From: Sarcophilus harrisii
Lineage: Eukaryota > Chordata > Mammalia > Dasyuromorphia > Dasyuridae
Assembly: GCF_902635505.1 (NCBI RefSeq)
Contig: NC_045427.1
Location: 54,586,539-54,650,538, forward strand
Direction of reading: 5' to 3'
Length of the DNA stretch: 64,000 nucleotides
Part shown: in pieces, positions 1 through 13,545 of the stretch
Numbering within the stretch: the first letter of the stretch is position 1
Layout of the letters: every line of letters starts with the position of its first letter
The notes under the pieces: generated by a model
What the model was told of the DNA's origin: nothing
The model's input: only the letters and a program-made list of their open reading frames with translations
Database searches by the model: none
Made by a program: the position numbers and the translations under genes

Positions 1-2779
1 GAGCAGCTGAATGTGTTCTATCTTGAAGGCCCAGCCAGGAGTGATGACTTGACATCAATTAATCCCTGAGTGAGGAGAGGGTAGACAGAGGGCTTGGGCA
101 ATCCTGATTCAGGAAGGTCTTTCTAAGGCCCTTCTGAATCATGGGGAGACCAATTAGTAAGATGAGGGCAAGTTAATGAGCAAAGCTTTGGCCAGCCAGT
201 GGGTCCAGTTCCTTTCCTCACAACAAACCTGTGAAATTAGAATTAGGGCATTTTACAGATGAAGAAACGGGCTCGCAGGGGGCCTAGATCCAGCTCCAGA
301 ATTCACTGTCTACATAACAGCCTACCCACTCAGTTGGATTTTAACAAGGTCTCTTGTCTCTGATTGATACTCATTCTCATTGTCAGTGTGCAGAGATGGA
401 CTGGGTAATCCCCGGAGTGTGGACTGTGAGAACTGGTAAGCCCACAGTCTGAAGAGGGTCAGCTTGATTTGGGTCAGAGAATAAAGTTCCATACCCCGCA
501 AGACGCGCTCTCTCTAAGATTGAGGCGAGAGCTCTGACTGCATAGACCCAGACAGTGTTTCCTTGTGGTTGTTTCACCTTTCCTTATACACATGATTGTC
601 TGTGTTGGTGGGAAACAAGTTAGTGGTTCTGTAGAAGCCTAGTCACACCATAGTAAGAGCCCTAATACTAATAGATGCCGGTGTGGTACTCAGGAGACCT
701 AGGTTTGAGCTCTAGGATTGTCACTCACTTCATGGGTAACAAATCCCATCCCATCCCTGTCCTTTTCTGTAAAATCAGAACATTGGACCGAATCTCAGTC
801 AATAAGCAGCTATTTTTTCTTAAAGTCCCTTCCAAGTCTTAGATTCTAAATCCTCTTCTTACCCACTTTTTTCTTTAATAGGAGAAAGATTAATGACACT
901 ATTGACTAAAGATACTATAGGAAGATGCAAATTGTCAAAATGATTTCATTTTCTAACCAAAGGTAAACTTACTTTCCTTTTTATTCCCTGCTGATTCAGT
1001 AGGAAACAGTTTTAGAGAAAACAGTTAAATGTCTTGATTTGCAAATGTTTAAATTGTTATTGATGATCCTCTTTAAGTGTCTTACTTGTGGGTAATCTTA
1101 GCCCATCATGGACATCTCACAATGATGTGTAAAATTTTGCTCGGATATCCATGTCTCAGGTCAGCTTTGATCCATTAGTTTTCTGAGTGCTCTGTGGGAA
1201 CCAAAGGGGTTAGATTTGCTGTTAAACTGAGCCAGATCTGACTTGGAGTGTGGGTCATTTATTAACTAACTGTAGTCTTGGGGCAAAGCATTCTGTTTCG
1301 CCATCTTTTTGCCATCAAGAAAGAACCTCAGAAATTATTTAATCTCATCTCTTCCTTTGACCTATGAGGTCAGACACATTGCAGTAAATAATAGAGTGAG
1401 GATTTCATAGATCTCTTGCTGGCCCAAACTCAAGACCCTATAAGCTTTGCCCCAGGATACTGATTTTCCCATCAGTGGCAAAGGTAAACAAGCAATGACC
1501 TGACCCAGCTCTTCCTAGGTGACAAAGTTTTCAAAATAAATCAAATGGTAGCATAAATTCTAAAATAAAGTTCTACCTATAAAATGGGAAACTATTATTT
1601 ATTCCATGACCTTGTTATGATTAGGTCCTAATTATATGTGGATCTCCTTGTTGAAACTAACTCACAATGTCTCCTCTCTGTATACCTGGGATAGATGGGA
1701 GGGAAGTTGCATCTGATGTCGCATTTTAAGACCCTTTTAAGACCTTTTTTTCCCCTGGATTAGAGAAGAGCAATTAGTAATCTTTTTCCCCTCTCTCTGG
1801 ACTCATAAGCTTAGTTCCACTCATGTTTCCAGGGCCAAGCCTGATATTTTGGATAAAAAAGAAGAAATCATATATTCCAATCTCACCTGTCAAACTAACT
1901 TTTGTTCTATATGAAGAAGGCTGCTTTTCCCTAGAGTCTGGACTGTGAGAGCTATTAAGTCCATAAGCCATCTATTTCCAGTGGGCACAATTTCCTACAG
2001 ACTCTAAGACTTGCACAATGAATAAAGGTGGACATCACATCTTTTTTTTGCCTAAAATTTTATGTACTTCCTTTAGAACTTGGCTCTAGAATTTTCATTT
2101 CCAGACAGTTTGTTGGAAGCAGGAGAAAAAAAAAATGCCTTTAAAAATCAGAGAATTCTTGTTAACCAGTTACTAGAAGCCTGAGGATGGTGACTTCTTC
2201 CATTCTCCCAGAGTTTCCCAACCTTTCCTTTGTGACACACACACTTGAGGTTCCTGTGTTTTCTCACACTGTGGGCTGAGGTTAGGAGAAGCCAAAAAAA
2301 AAAAAAAGAAATTATCCAAAGAATAAGAATAGAGTCAGGTTGAAGATGACAGAACCAAGAAGTGAGTGAGTAGAATATGAGTGGTGGAAGTGCCTTTGAT
2401 AGCTCAAGATTGAACCCAGCCAATAAGGATTTATTCTGCTCCCTTGAAAGCAAGTTTGCAGGTTGCTGAAGATGTTTGGTTGTTTGATCATAATACCCTC
2501 AAAGGGTTGTCTTGGAGGAGGGGACAGAACCTTCAAAAGTTAGACACATTTCAAAAATCTGACTTGCCACACGTGTCCATGTATAGAATCCCATAGAATA
2601 ATTTTTTCAATCAAAAAATAAATTCAAAATTAAAGGTAAATTGTTTTCTGGTGCATAAGGCTGCTCCAGACTACCAGAGGAGCTAGTGAAAATTTCAAAA
2701 AACTTATCCTAAGGTTACATGACTCAAGTGAAGACTGATAGGTAGCTATTGCAGTGCATAGAGCTTTGGACTTTTGTAA
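1..2779. other. Gene-free stretch, old repeat relics only
   Basis: No splice-bounded coding sequence was found. A MIR-like relic sits near 220-345 and a CORE-type SINE near 655-860. If gene order matches human, MBTPS1 should end just left of here, but nothing in these bases resembles its C-terminal coding exon. Confidence 0.6.
655..860 (+). repeat. Degraded tRNA-derived (CORE/MIR-like) SINE
   Basis: Contains the recognisable block gacctaggtttgagctctag (the degenerate 'gagttcaaat' box B region), then ttctgtaaaatcagaacattggacc, typical of the 3' half of this SINE family. Strongly diverged. Confidence 0.45.
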
Positions 2780-4790
2780 GAATTTTTACATATATAGGTC
2801 CTTTTCTATTTTTCTCTTATGATCTTTGCGATAAAAAACCTTATAATCTTTTGGGATACAAATTATGCACCCATTTTGACCTTATTCTCAAAGCTGGAGT
2901 TTTTGAGTTTATCAAATATTACGTTACTATGGTCATCAACTATTATGTATTGTGTATCAAATTTATTCCACTGATCTACCACTCTATTTTTTAGCTATTA
3001 CTAGATAGTTTTGATGGTATGACACTGAATAAATAAATAAATTTGTTTAAGCATAATTGTCGTTTTTATCATATTGACATGAACAATTGATATTTTTCCA
3101 GTTTTTTAGATCTGACTTTATTTGTGTAAAAAGTTTTGTAATTGTATTCATATATTTCCTGGGTTTGTCTTGGCAGGAAGACTGCCAGATATTTTATATT
3201 GTTTACAATTATTTTATATAGAATTTCTCTATCTCTTGTTGCTAGACTTTATTGGTCATATGAAGATGATTTCTGCAGGTCTAACTTATATTCTACAACT
3301 TTACTAAAGTTGTTAATTATTTCAAGGGTTTTTTTTTTCATTGATTCTCTAGGGTTCTTTATACCATTGTATCATCTGCAAAGAGTGATAGTTTTGTTTC
3401 CTCATTGCTTACTTTAATTCCTTTGATTTCGTTTTCTTACTGCTGTAGCTAACATTTCTAGTAGTATATTTAAAGGCAGTGATAATAACGGGCATCCTTC
3501 ACCCCTTATTTGGAAAGCTTTTAGCTTATCCCCATTAAAGATAATGCTTACTAGTGGTTTTAGATAGATACTGCTTATCATTTTAAGGAACACTCCCTGT
3601 GTGCTGTAAAGTTTTTTAATAAGAATGAGTGCTGTGTTTTGTCAAAAACTTTTTCAGTCTCTAATTATGTGGTTTCTGTTGGTTTTGTTTTTAGTATAGT
3701 CAGTTATGTATTAATTTTCCTAATACTGAACCAACCTGCATTCCTGTAATAAATAAATCCAATCTGGTCATAGTATATAATCCTAATGATAGATTGCTAT
3801 AATGTACCTTGCTAATATTTTGTTAAAAATTTTTATATCAATATTCATTAGGGAAATTGTTCTATAATTTTCTTTCTCTCTTTTTGCTCCTCCTGATTTA
3901 GGTATCAGCACCATATTTGTGTCATAAGAGAAGTTTGATAGGTTTCCTTACTCATCTATTTTTGCTTTTTTCCAAATAGTTTATATTGTATTGAAATTCA
4001 TTGTTTTTTAAATGTCTGGTAGAATTCACTTGTGAATCCATCTGGCCCTGGGGATTTTTTCCTAGGAAGTTCATTAATGACTCATTCAGTTTCTTTTTCT
4101 AAGATGACGTTATTTAGGCATTCTATTTCCTGATCTGTTAATCTAGATAATTTATATTTTCATAAATATTCACTCACAATGAATATTCATTCATAACATT
4201 TCTCTCAGATTGTCAGATTTATTTGCATATAAGTGAGCAAAATATTTCCTAATGATTGCTTTAATTTCTTCATCATTGATGGTGATTTCATCCTTTTCAT
4301 TTTTGAATCTGGGTATTTGGATCTCTTTCTTTTTTTAAATCATATTAACCAATGACTTATCTATCTAATTGGTGTGTTTTTTGTTTTCATAAAACCAGTT
4401 CTTATTTATTAGCTCAATAGTGGGGTCTTTTCTTTTTTTTTCTTTTTTACTTTCAATCTTATTAATCTCACCTTTGATTTTCAGGATTTCCAATTTGGTA
4501 ACTCAATTGGAAATTTTTAATTTGATCTTTTTCCACTTTTTTTATTTGTTGCTTTTTTTTCCCTTCTCATTTTCCACCCATTTTATTGAGAAGAATTTAG
4601 AGAAATAAAGTTTCCCTTAAGTGCTGCTTTGGCTGCGTCTCATAAATTTTGGTGTGTTGTCTCATTATTGTCATCTTTTTAATGAAATTATTGTTTCCAT
4701 GATTTGTTCTTTGACCTAGTGATTCTTTAAGATTAGATGATTTAGTTTCCAATTAATTTTCAATTTGTGACCTACTATATGTTAAAAACA
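2780..4790 (-). mobile_element. L1 LINE fragment, ORF2 (endonuclease end to reverse transcriptase)
   Basis: Read on the minus strand it matches the plus-strand L1 at 7.7-9.7 kb: for example 2960-3010 mirrors 9550-9600, and the antisense frames over 3142-3417 and 8977-9258 are visibly similar. The coding frame is broken many times. It stops abruptly at 4790 where the plus-strand L1 begins, and its missing 5' part appears at 11.37-12.7 kb, which indicates that it was split by insertion. Confidence 0.8.
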
Positions 4791-7700
4791 AATGAAGGGA
4801 CTTCTGGCCAAGATGGCGGAGAGGACACACACATCTACTTAAGCTCCGTCTTTTCTGTCAGAATAATTTATCTCATGACCAGCCTCGGAATTAGTGCTTG
4901 ACTGAAAAAAACCACAGATAATAACCAAGAGAAGATACCCTCGAAATTGCCAGAAAAGGTCTGTTTTTGCTTGTACATGAAGATGGTTAGATTGGGCACA
5001 GGCTGAAGGCAGGCAGTGGCAGCGAGAGCACAGCAGCCAGCTCACAGCTGAGCAGACTGGAGGGGGGTGGGGTGTGATCTCAGCCCCATTTCTTTGGGGA
5101 GAGCTTTACTACAGTGTTGGCTACTTTGCCCTGGCAGCAAGCCAGTAGACAAGCAGAGAAGCTAAAAACACAGGGGATGAAGACTATAAGCCCAAACAGG
5201 TAGAGTCTCTCAGGACCTGACCATACCCACGCAGTGTCTCAGCACGCTCTCAGAGTCTCAGAGCACAGGCACAGTGCAGCTATTGCTGTCCTGCTAGAGC
5301 CTTACTGCTGCCCCCCCCCCGGTAATACCATCCAGCCTCCCCCCAAAAAAATAAGCAGACTGCATTTGTTTTTCTTGTTAGTTTGTTTTCTTTGATTCTT
5401 CTTTGACAAAATGAGCAAAAAATTAAAATGGTCTCTAACTATTGATAGCTTCTATGTGGATAGATAGCAGACTTTAAACCCCGAGGAGGCTAAAAACAGA
5501 CTGTCTCCAGATAAATCCTCAAAGGCAGGGGATATGATCTGATCCTCAAGGCACAAGACTCTCAGAAGAAATTAAAAAGGTGCTCACAAAAGAGCTAGAA
5601 GAAAAATGGGAAAAGGAAAGGGAAGCTTGGCAGGAGGATCTGGATAAGTCATCCCACTCATTTAATGATAGAGTGGATAAAGAAATCAAATCCTTGAAAA
5701 ACAGAATTAGTGAGTTGGGAAAAGAAAATAGCTCTCTAAAAAATAAAATTGGTGAAATGGAAAAAAATTCCATAGAACAAAACAACTCACTTAAAAACTC
5801 AGTTGGACAATTAGAAAAAGATATTTAGAAAGTGAGTGAAGAAAATAACTCATTAAAAATCAGAATCAAACAAATGGAAATGAATTACTTGAGGAGATAC
5901 TAAGAATCAAAACCAAAAAAAAAAAAAAAGAGAGAGAAGAAACAATGGAAAAAATGTCTAATACCTTCTTGGGAAAACAACAGACCTGGAAAATTAGGAG
6001 AGAGAACCTGAGAATTATTGGACTTCTTGAAAAATATGATGAAAAATAGAGCCTGGACACTATTTTCCAGGAAATCATCAAAGAGAACTGCCTAGATGTT
6101 ATAGAAACAGGGTAAAATAGAAATGGAAAGAATTCATCGATCACCTACTGAAAGGGATCCTAAAATCAAAACACCAAGCAATATAGTGGCCAAATGCCAG
6201 AACTATCAGACAAAGGAAAAAATACTGCAAGCTGCTAGAAAAAATCAATTCATATATAGAGGAGCCATAATAAGGATTACTCAGGATCTAGCAGCATCCA
6301 CATTAAAGGATCAAAAGGCTTTAATATGATATTCCACAAGGCTAAGGAACTTAGTATCCAAACAAAAATAATTTACCCAGCCAAAATGAACATCTTTTTC
6401 CAGGGAAGAAGATGGACATTCAACAAAATAAGTGAATTTCATCTATTTTTGATGAAAAAACAAAAAGTTTGATCTACAAATATAGAACTCAAGAGAAACC
6501 TAAAAAGGTAAAAAGAAATCTTGGGATCTATATTTCTGCTATAAAAATACATAAAGAACACATGTATACTTTGTTCTAGAGACGAGAGGTTGAAAGGAAA
6601 TTGTACCCAGAAAAGGGTAAAGTGGGGGTACTACATCTCATGAAGAGGCACAGGAAACCTATTATATCTGAGAGAAGGAATGGAGGGGGATGAACATAGT
6701 GTTTATCTTACTGCCATCATAATTGGCTTAAAGAGAAAAATATTAAACATATTCAATTTATGGTGAAACTTTTCCCACCTTATTGAAAAGTAGGAGGGGA
6801 AAAGTGAAAAAGGAAGGAGTAAGCTAAGCAGAAGGGAATACAGAAATTGTGAGGAAAAGGAGTAAGATAGGGGAAGGAACTCTAAAGTGGGGGGAGGGAT
6901 ACTAAAAAGGGAGGCCATGTGAGAAGCAAGTGGTGTTCACAAGTTTAATACTGGGGAGGGGGGTAAAGGGGAAGGAAAGGAGAAAAGCATAAACAGGGGT
7001 TAACAGGATTGCAAGTAATACAGAGTTACTAATTTTAACCATAAATGTGAATGGGGTAAACCTCCATAAAGAGGAAGCAGTTAGCAAACTGGATTAAAAG
7101 CCAGAATCCTACAATATGTTGTTTACAGGAAACACACTTGAAGCAGGGCAATACATACAGAGTAAAAGTAAAAGGTTGGAGCAGAACCTACTTCAAGTGA
7201 AACACTTCAAGTGAAGTCAAAAAAGCTTGATCTCAGATCAAGCAAAAGCAAAAATTGATCTGATTAAAAGAGATAAGGAAGGGCACTATATCTTGCTAAA
7301 GGGTAGCATAGATAATGAAGCAATATCAATATTAAAAGTATGCACCAAGTGTGTAGCATCTAAATTCTTAAAAGAGAAATTAAGAGAGCTGCAAGAAGAA
7401 ATAGACAGCAAAACTATAGTGGAAGATCTCAACCTTGCACTCTCAGAAATAGAAAATCAAACCATAAAATAAATAAGAAATCAAAGAGGTGAATAGAATA
7501 CTAAAAAGTTAGATATGATAGATCTCTGGAGAAAACTAAATGGAAACAGAAAAGAGTATACTTTCTTCTCAGCAGTTCATAGAACCTATACAAAAATTGA
7601 CCATATATTAGGACATAAAAACCTCAAACTCAAATGCGGTAAGGCAGAAATAGTAAATGCATCCTTTTCAGACCACGATGCAATGAAAATTACATTCAAT

Positions 7701-10060
7701 AAAAAGCCAGGGGAAAATAGACCAAAAAATAATTGAAACTAAATAATTTCATACTAAGGAATGATTGGGTGAAACAGCAAATCATAGACATAATTTCTTC
7801 ACCCAAGAAAATGACAATAATGAGACATCATACCAAAATGTGTGGGATGCAGCCAAAGCAGTAATAAGGGGAAATTTTATATCTCTACAGGCCTACTTGC
7901 ATAAAATAGAGAAAGAAAAGGTCAATGAACTGAGCTTGCAACTAAAAATGCTAAGAAAGGAACAAATTAAAAACCCCCAGTCAAACACTAAACTTGAAAT
8001 TCTAAAAATAAAAGGAGAGATTAATAAAATTGAAAGTAAAAAAAAAAACTATTGAATTAATTAATAAAACTAAGAGTTGGTTCTATGAAAAAACCAACAA
8101 AAGAGATAAACCCTTAGTAAATCTGATTAAAAAAAGGAAAAAGGAAAATCAAATTGTTAGTCTTAAAAATGAAAAGGGAGAACTTGCCACTATGAAGAGG
8201 AAATTAGAGCAATAATTAGGAATTACTTTGCCCAACTTTATGCTAATAAATTCGATAACTTAAATGAAATGGAAGAATACCTTCAAAAATATAGCTTGCC
8301 CAGATTAATTAATAAGTCCCATCTTAGAAAAATAGCTATTATATATAGAATAATAGAACAAGCTATTAATCAACTCCCTAAGAAAAAATCCCCAGGACCA
8401 AATGAATTTACATGTGAATTCTACCAAACATTTAAAGAACAATTAACTGCGATGCTATATAAACTATTTGGAAAAAAATATAGATTGAAGGAATCCTACC
8501 AAATTCCTTTTATGACACAGACATGGTACCTAAACCAGGTAGGTTGAAAACAGAGAAAGAAAATTATAACCCAATCTCCCTAATGAATACTGCTGCTAAA
8601 ATCTTAAATAAAATATTAGCAAAAGATTACAGAAAATCATTCCCAGGATAATACACTATGTCCAAGTAGGATTTATACCAGGAATGCAGGGCTGGTTCAA
8701 TATTAGGAAAACTATTAGCATAATTGACTATATCAATAACCAAACTAACAAAAACATATGATCATCTCAATAGATACAAAAGTTTGATAAAATCCAACAT
8801 CCATTCCAAAAACACTTGAGAGTATGGGAATAAATGGACTTTTTCTTAAAATAGTCAGGAGCAATATTTAAAAACCATCAGTAACATCATATGCAATGGG
8901 GAAAACTGAACCCCAGTAAGATTGAGGAAGCAAGATTCCCCATCACCATTATTATTCAATATTGATTGGGCAAACCTCAACAATAAGAGTTGGGAAAAGA
9001 GATTAAAGGAATCAGAATAGGGTGAGGAAACCAAACTATCACTCTTGCAGATATATGATGGATACTTAGAGAACCCCGAGACTTTAAAAAAGTATTAGAA
9101 ATAATCCATAACCTTAGCAAAGTTGCATTATAAAATAAATCCCCATAAACCAGCATTTTATACATCACCAACAAAATCCAACAGCAAGAGATAAAAAGAG
9201 AAATTCCATTCAGAATAACTGTTGACAGCATAAAAATATTTGGGAATCTATCTACCAAAGGAAATAGAATTATAGAGCAAAATTACAAAAACTTTCCAAA
9301 AAAATAAAATCAGACTTAAATAATTGAAAAAATATTAAGTGCTCCTGGATAGGTTGGAAAATAAAAAGATGACAATCCCTAAACTATTTATTTAATGTAT
9401 ACCAATCAGATTCCAAGAAAATATTTTAATGATCTAGAAAAAAATAAACAAAATTATATGGGAATAATAAAAGGTCGAGAATTCAAAAGAATTAAGAAAA
9501 AAAAATCAAATGAAGGTGGCCTAGTTAAATTTGACTAAAACTATATTATAGTAGCAGTCACCAAAACCATTTGGTATTGGCTAAGAAATAGATTAGGATC
9601 AGGGAACAGGTTAGGTTCAAAGACAGAATAGTCAACTATAACAATCTATGTTTGACAAAACCAAAGATCCTAACTTTTGGGATAAGAATTTATTATTTGA
9701 CAAAACTGCTGGGATAATGGAAATTAGTATGGCAGAAATTAGGCATGGACCCAAAACTTAACAACGGGAACCAAGATAAGACAAAATCCATGAAACATAA
9801 AAAACAGATTATAAATAAATTGGGAACATAGGATAGTTTATCCTCAGACTTGAAGGAGGAAGAAATTTTGACTAAAGACAAAGTAGAGACCATTATTGAT
9901 CACAAAATAGAAAATTTTGATTACAAAAATTAAAAAACCTTCGTACAAACAAAACTAATGCAAACAAGATTAGAAGGGAAGCAACAAACTGGGAAAACAT
10001 CTTCACAGTTAAAGGTTCTGATAAAGGCCTCATTTCCAAAATATATAGAGAGCTGACTCT
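4791..10060 (+). mobile_element. Nearly full-length L1 LINE, inactive
   Basis: Begins with ggccaagatggcggag, the marsupial L1 5' UTR signature. ORF1 runs from about 5411 to 6490, with a coiled-coil (ELEEKWEKEREAWQEDLDK, 5593ff) and the C-terminal block NYQTKEKILQAARK. ORF2 runs from about 7020, with endonuclease motifs ETHL (7128ff) and [21 protein letters not shown], then reverse transcriptase to about 10.05 kb (…ISKIYRELTL). Multiple stops and frameshifts occur in both frames; the catalytic FADD of the reverse transcriptase is lost near 9050, where small deletions leave LSLLQIYDGYLEN. The 3' end resumes at 10.88 kb after an insertion. Confidence 0.85.
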
Positions 10061-10061
10061 A

Positions 10062-10230
10062 ATTTATTTATTTTTTTATTTTTTTATTAAATAACTTTTA
10101 TTGACAGAACCCATGCCAGGGTAATTTTTTACAACATTATCCCTTGCACTCACTTCTGTTCCGATTTTTCCCTCCCTCCTCCACCCTCTCCCCAAGATGG
10201 AAGAGTCCTTGGCACAGTGTAGGCCAAAAT
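10062..10230 (-). mobile_element. Short inverted L1 3' terminus
   Basis: T-rich start followed by the reverse complement of the L1 end (cccatgccagggtaattttt, acattatccc). The same end occurs in sense orientation at 10.75-10.80 kb. It covers the extreme 3' tail, so it cannot be the inverted 5' half of the neighbouring copy. Confidence 0.65.
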
Positions 10231-10835
10231 GTTTGTAAAGGCCCGTTTATAGTTTGGGAAACTGAAAACAAAATGGATGCCCATCAATTGGAGAATGGTT
10301 GGGAAATTGTGGTATATGAATGTTATGGAATATTATTGTTCTGTAAGAAATGATCAGCAGGATGAATACAGAAAGGTTTGGAGATCTACATGAACTGGAT
10401 GTAATGAAATGAGCAGAACCAGGAGATCATTATATACCCAACAACGAACTGTAGAAGATTACCTGATGGAAGTGGATTTCTTTGACAAAGAGACCTAATT
10501 CAGTTTCAATTGATCAAGGACAGAAGCAACACACCCAAAGAAAGAACACTGGGAAATGAATGTAAACTGTTTGGATTTTTGTTTTTCTTTCTCAGATTAT
10601 TTTACCTTCTGAACCAATTTCTCCGGCCAAGAGAATGTTTACTGCACAGATACATTGTATCTAGGATATATTTAGGACATATTCAACATATATAGACTGC
10701 TTGCCATCTAGGGGGGGTGGAGGGTGGGAGGAAAACGAAAGAAGGGAGGCAAGGGATAATGTTGTAAAAAAATTACCCTGGCATGGGTTCTGTCAATACA
10801 AAGTTATTATAATAAAAATAAAAATAAAAAAATTA
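10231..10835 (+). mobile_element. Younger L1 3' end inserted in the older L1
   Basis: Starts within the ORF2 C-terminus (atggatgcccatcaattgga), continues through the 3' UTR and ends ctggcatgggttctgtcaat, then an AATAAAA-rich tail. It belongs to a different subfamily from the element that resumes at 10.88 kb. Confidence 0.75.
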
Positions 10836-10876
10836 AAATTAAAGAAAAAGAATTATTATATTTTTTAAAAAATTTT

Positions 10877-11372
10877 TAAAAGAATGTAATGGAACACTAT
10901 TGTTCTATAAAAATTGATGAAAAGAAGAATTTCAGAAAAATCTGATATACATGAATTGTTGCCGAATAAATTGAGCAGAACCAGTAAAATATTGTACACA
11001 ATAACAGCAACATTGTATGATGATCAACCATCATAGATTTAGCTCTTCTCAGCAATTCAGTGATCCAAAACAATTCCAGAAGACTTATGATGGAAAATAC
11101 CATCCACATCCAGAGAAAGAATTATGGAGTATTCTATTTTCGCTATAATGTAACAAATGTTTTCTTTCACTTTTTTTCCTTTTGTTCTGATTCTTCTTTC
11201 TCAACATGACTAATTTGAAAATATGTTTAACATGATTGTACATGTATAACCTACATCGGATTGCTTGCTGTCTTGGGAAGGGGGAGGGAAGGCAAAAAAA
11301 TTGGAACTCAAAATCTTAAAAAAATGAATGTTGAGAACTATCTTTACATGTTAAAAAAATACCTTAAATACT
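10877..11372 (+). mobile_element. Older L1 3' end (continuation of the 4.79 kb L1)
   Basis: Homologous to 10.31-10.8 kb but of another subfamily: ggaacactattgttctataa, gagcagaaccagtaaaatat, acctacatcggattgcttgc, then atgttgagaactatctttac and an A-rich end. Position and orientation fit the 3' end of the 4.79-10.06 kb L1 after interruption. Confidence 0.65.
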
Positions 11373-12700
11373 AAAAAATTGGATGCTTTATCAATTGTAT
11401 ATATGTTTAATATTGAAATTATTTTATTGTCTGCTTTACCTTTTAGCAAGATACAGTTTCCTTATCTCTATTAATTAGGTTTATTTTTGCTTTTACTTTG
11501 AGTGAGATCTGTATTGCTACTCCTGAATGTTTGTTTGTTTTTTTTTAAACTTTGGCTGAAGCATACTAGATTTTGTTGCAATCCCTTAATTTTTATTCTC
11601 TGTCTCTGCTTCAAGTGTGATTTTTTGCTAAATAATATATTGTTGAATTCTAATTTTTGATCTACTCTAAATTCACTTCTCATTCACATTGACAGTTACT
11701 ACTTCTTGTGTGTTTCCCTCCATCCTATTCTTCCTCCTGTTTGTCCTCTCTCTCCTTTCACCCTTTCCCTCCTCACCAGTGTTTTGCTTCTATCTCCTCT
11801 CCTTATCTGCCCTCCCTTCTGTCAGTATTTACCCACCCTTCCTTTTAATCTCCTCCCCTGTTACTTCCCTGTGGGGTAAGATACATTTCTATGTTCAAGT
11901 GATGGTTTATATTATTCCTTTTTTCCTCCAATACTGATGAGAAGGTTTAAATGACGTCCATCATCCACCTTTCCATCTTCTCCTCCACTATAATATGTCT
12001 TTTGTGCCTCTTCAGTGCAATAATTTGCCCCATTCTACCTCTCCTTTCCTCCTTCTGCACCTAGTGTACTCCTCTTTCTCATCTCTTAGTTTTTTTTAAT
12101 ATAATTTTCTCAAATTATACCTGAACCTTCTATATTCCTTCTAGCTGTACTATTAATGATAAAATTTTTTAAGAATTACAAGTATCATATTCCCGTGTAA
12201 GGATATAAACCAGTTTATCTCTATTGAATCCCTTCTGTTTTCTTTTCCTTTTTACCTGCTTGTGCCTCACTTGGATTTTGATGTTGGAGATCAAATTTTT
12301 GGTTCAGTTCTGAGCTTTTCCTTGTGAAAGCTTGATATTTCATTGAATGACTATTTTGCCTTTTGGTTCTAGGATATCAGGGCAGTTTTCTTTGATAATT
12401 TCTTTAAAGATGCTGTCCAAGTTCTCTTTTTGCTTGTGGCTTTCAAGCAGTCCATTGATTCTGATATTGCTTCTCCTGGATCCATTTTTCAGGTCAGTTG
12501 TTTTGCCCATGAGATATTTTAAATTTTCTTCTATTTTTTTCATTCTTTTGAGTTTGTTTGATTGATTCTTGATATCTCATGGAGTCATTAGTTTCCACTT
12601 ACCCAATTCTAACTTTTAATAGTTCTTTTTCTCAATTAGCTTTTGTACTTTCTTTTCCATTTGGCCACTCTTTCCCAAACTTCAAGGTATTATAAAAATG
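11373..12700 (-). mobile_element. L1 LINE 5' part (ORF1 and start of ORF2), minus strand
   Basis: Minus-strand frame over 12543-12340 reads NGSRRSNIRINGLLES and IFKEIIKENCPDILEP, typical of the L1 ORF1 central region; 11640-11380 corresponds to the ORF2 endonuclease part around AKINLINRDKE. With 2.78-4.79 kb it forms one older L1 split by the plus-strand L1; a few hundred bases of the endonuclease region between the two parts are not accounted for. Confidence 0.7.
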
Positions 12701-12854
12701 CTAGCTATTATTATTCTATTGGATTGTGAGCTCTGTGAATACAGGAACTTTTGGGAGGGGGGTTGTCTCTATAAGTCCACAGTACCTGGCACAGAGTTGA
12801 CATTTAAATAAATGCCTGTTGACTGGCGACTAAACCTTAACACACCATCTTTGT

Positions 12855-13065
12855 TGCTGGCCCCCAATAGCACAATGGAAAGGATGCTGTATCTATAGCC
12901 AGGGAACTTGGATTTTAATCTGAATTCAGCCCCTTGCTACTTAGGTGATCCAAAGGAATTCTTCTACCTCTTCGAGTTTCCTTCTCCTTGTCTGTAAAAT
13001 GAGTAGAGTTAACTAGACGACCTCTAAGGTCCCTTGCAGTTCTACCTCTGTGACCTTATAGTGCA
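12855..13065 (+). repeat. CORE-type SINE
   Basis: Contains gcacaatggaaaggatgctg, then ttgtctgtaaaatgagtaga and ctctaaggtcccttgcagtt, the order typical of a marsupial tRNA-derived SINE with its 3' 'ggtcccttccagctc' end. Confidence 0.55.
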
Positions 13066-13299
13066 ATTCATCTTATTTTTTTTACTTCCTTCTCCATCCA
13101 TCCATCCATCCTCTCCCTGATCCTGAGCATATGGAGATCTCAGTGATCAGCAAGGGTATGGTATTTGGGTTTAAAGGAGAGATTTGGTGGTGCATTTGGT
13201 GGCCAAAAGGGAGACCCTTCTGACTTGTACCTAAAGCCTCTGATTTATCTCTTGGGAGTTGGATCATGGAAAGGGACCACAAAATCATGCAAACAAAAA

Positions 13300-13545
13300 G
13301 GCAACTGTGGTATTCTGGAAAGAGAAAGAGTCTTGGGATCAGAAGACTTCAGAAGTACATTGGAAAGTACAAGGATTCTGGAATCAGAAAACATGAGTTT
13401 CAAGTCCTACATCTGTGGCTCACTATCTGTATGACTGGACAAGTTGCCTCTTCCTGGGTCCATTTCCTCATCTGTAAAATGAAAGGATTGGACTAGTTGA
13501 CCACTGAAGTGCCCTCCCAGTTCTAGCTCTAGACCCATGACCAAA
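13300..13545 (+). repeat. CORE-type SINE with internal partial duplication
   Basis: The head motif (attctggaaagagaaagagtcttgg) recurs as a second head 60 bp on (aaggattctggaatcagaaaac), followed by one tail with tcctcatctgtaaaatgaaa and gtgccctcccagttctagct. It resembles one SINE inserted in or recombined with another. Confidence 0.5.

Noticed and set aside
1-2700. 3' end of MBTPS1
   Set aside because: Expected nearby from human gene order, but no coding similarity or definite 3' UTR could be recognised.
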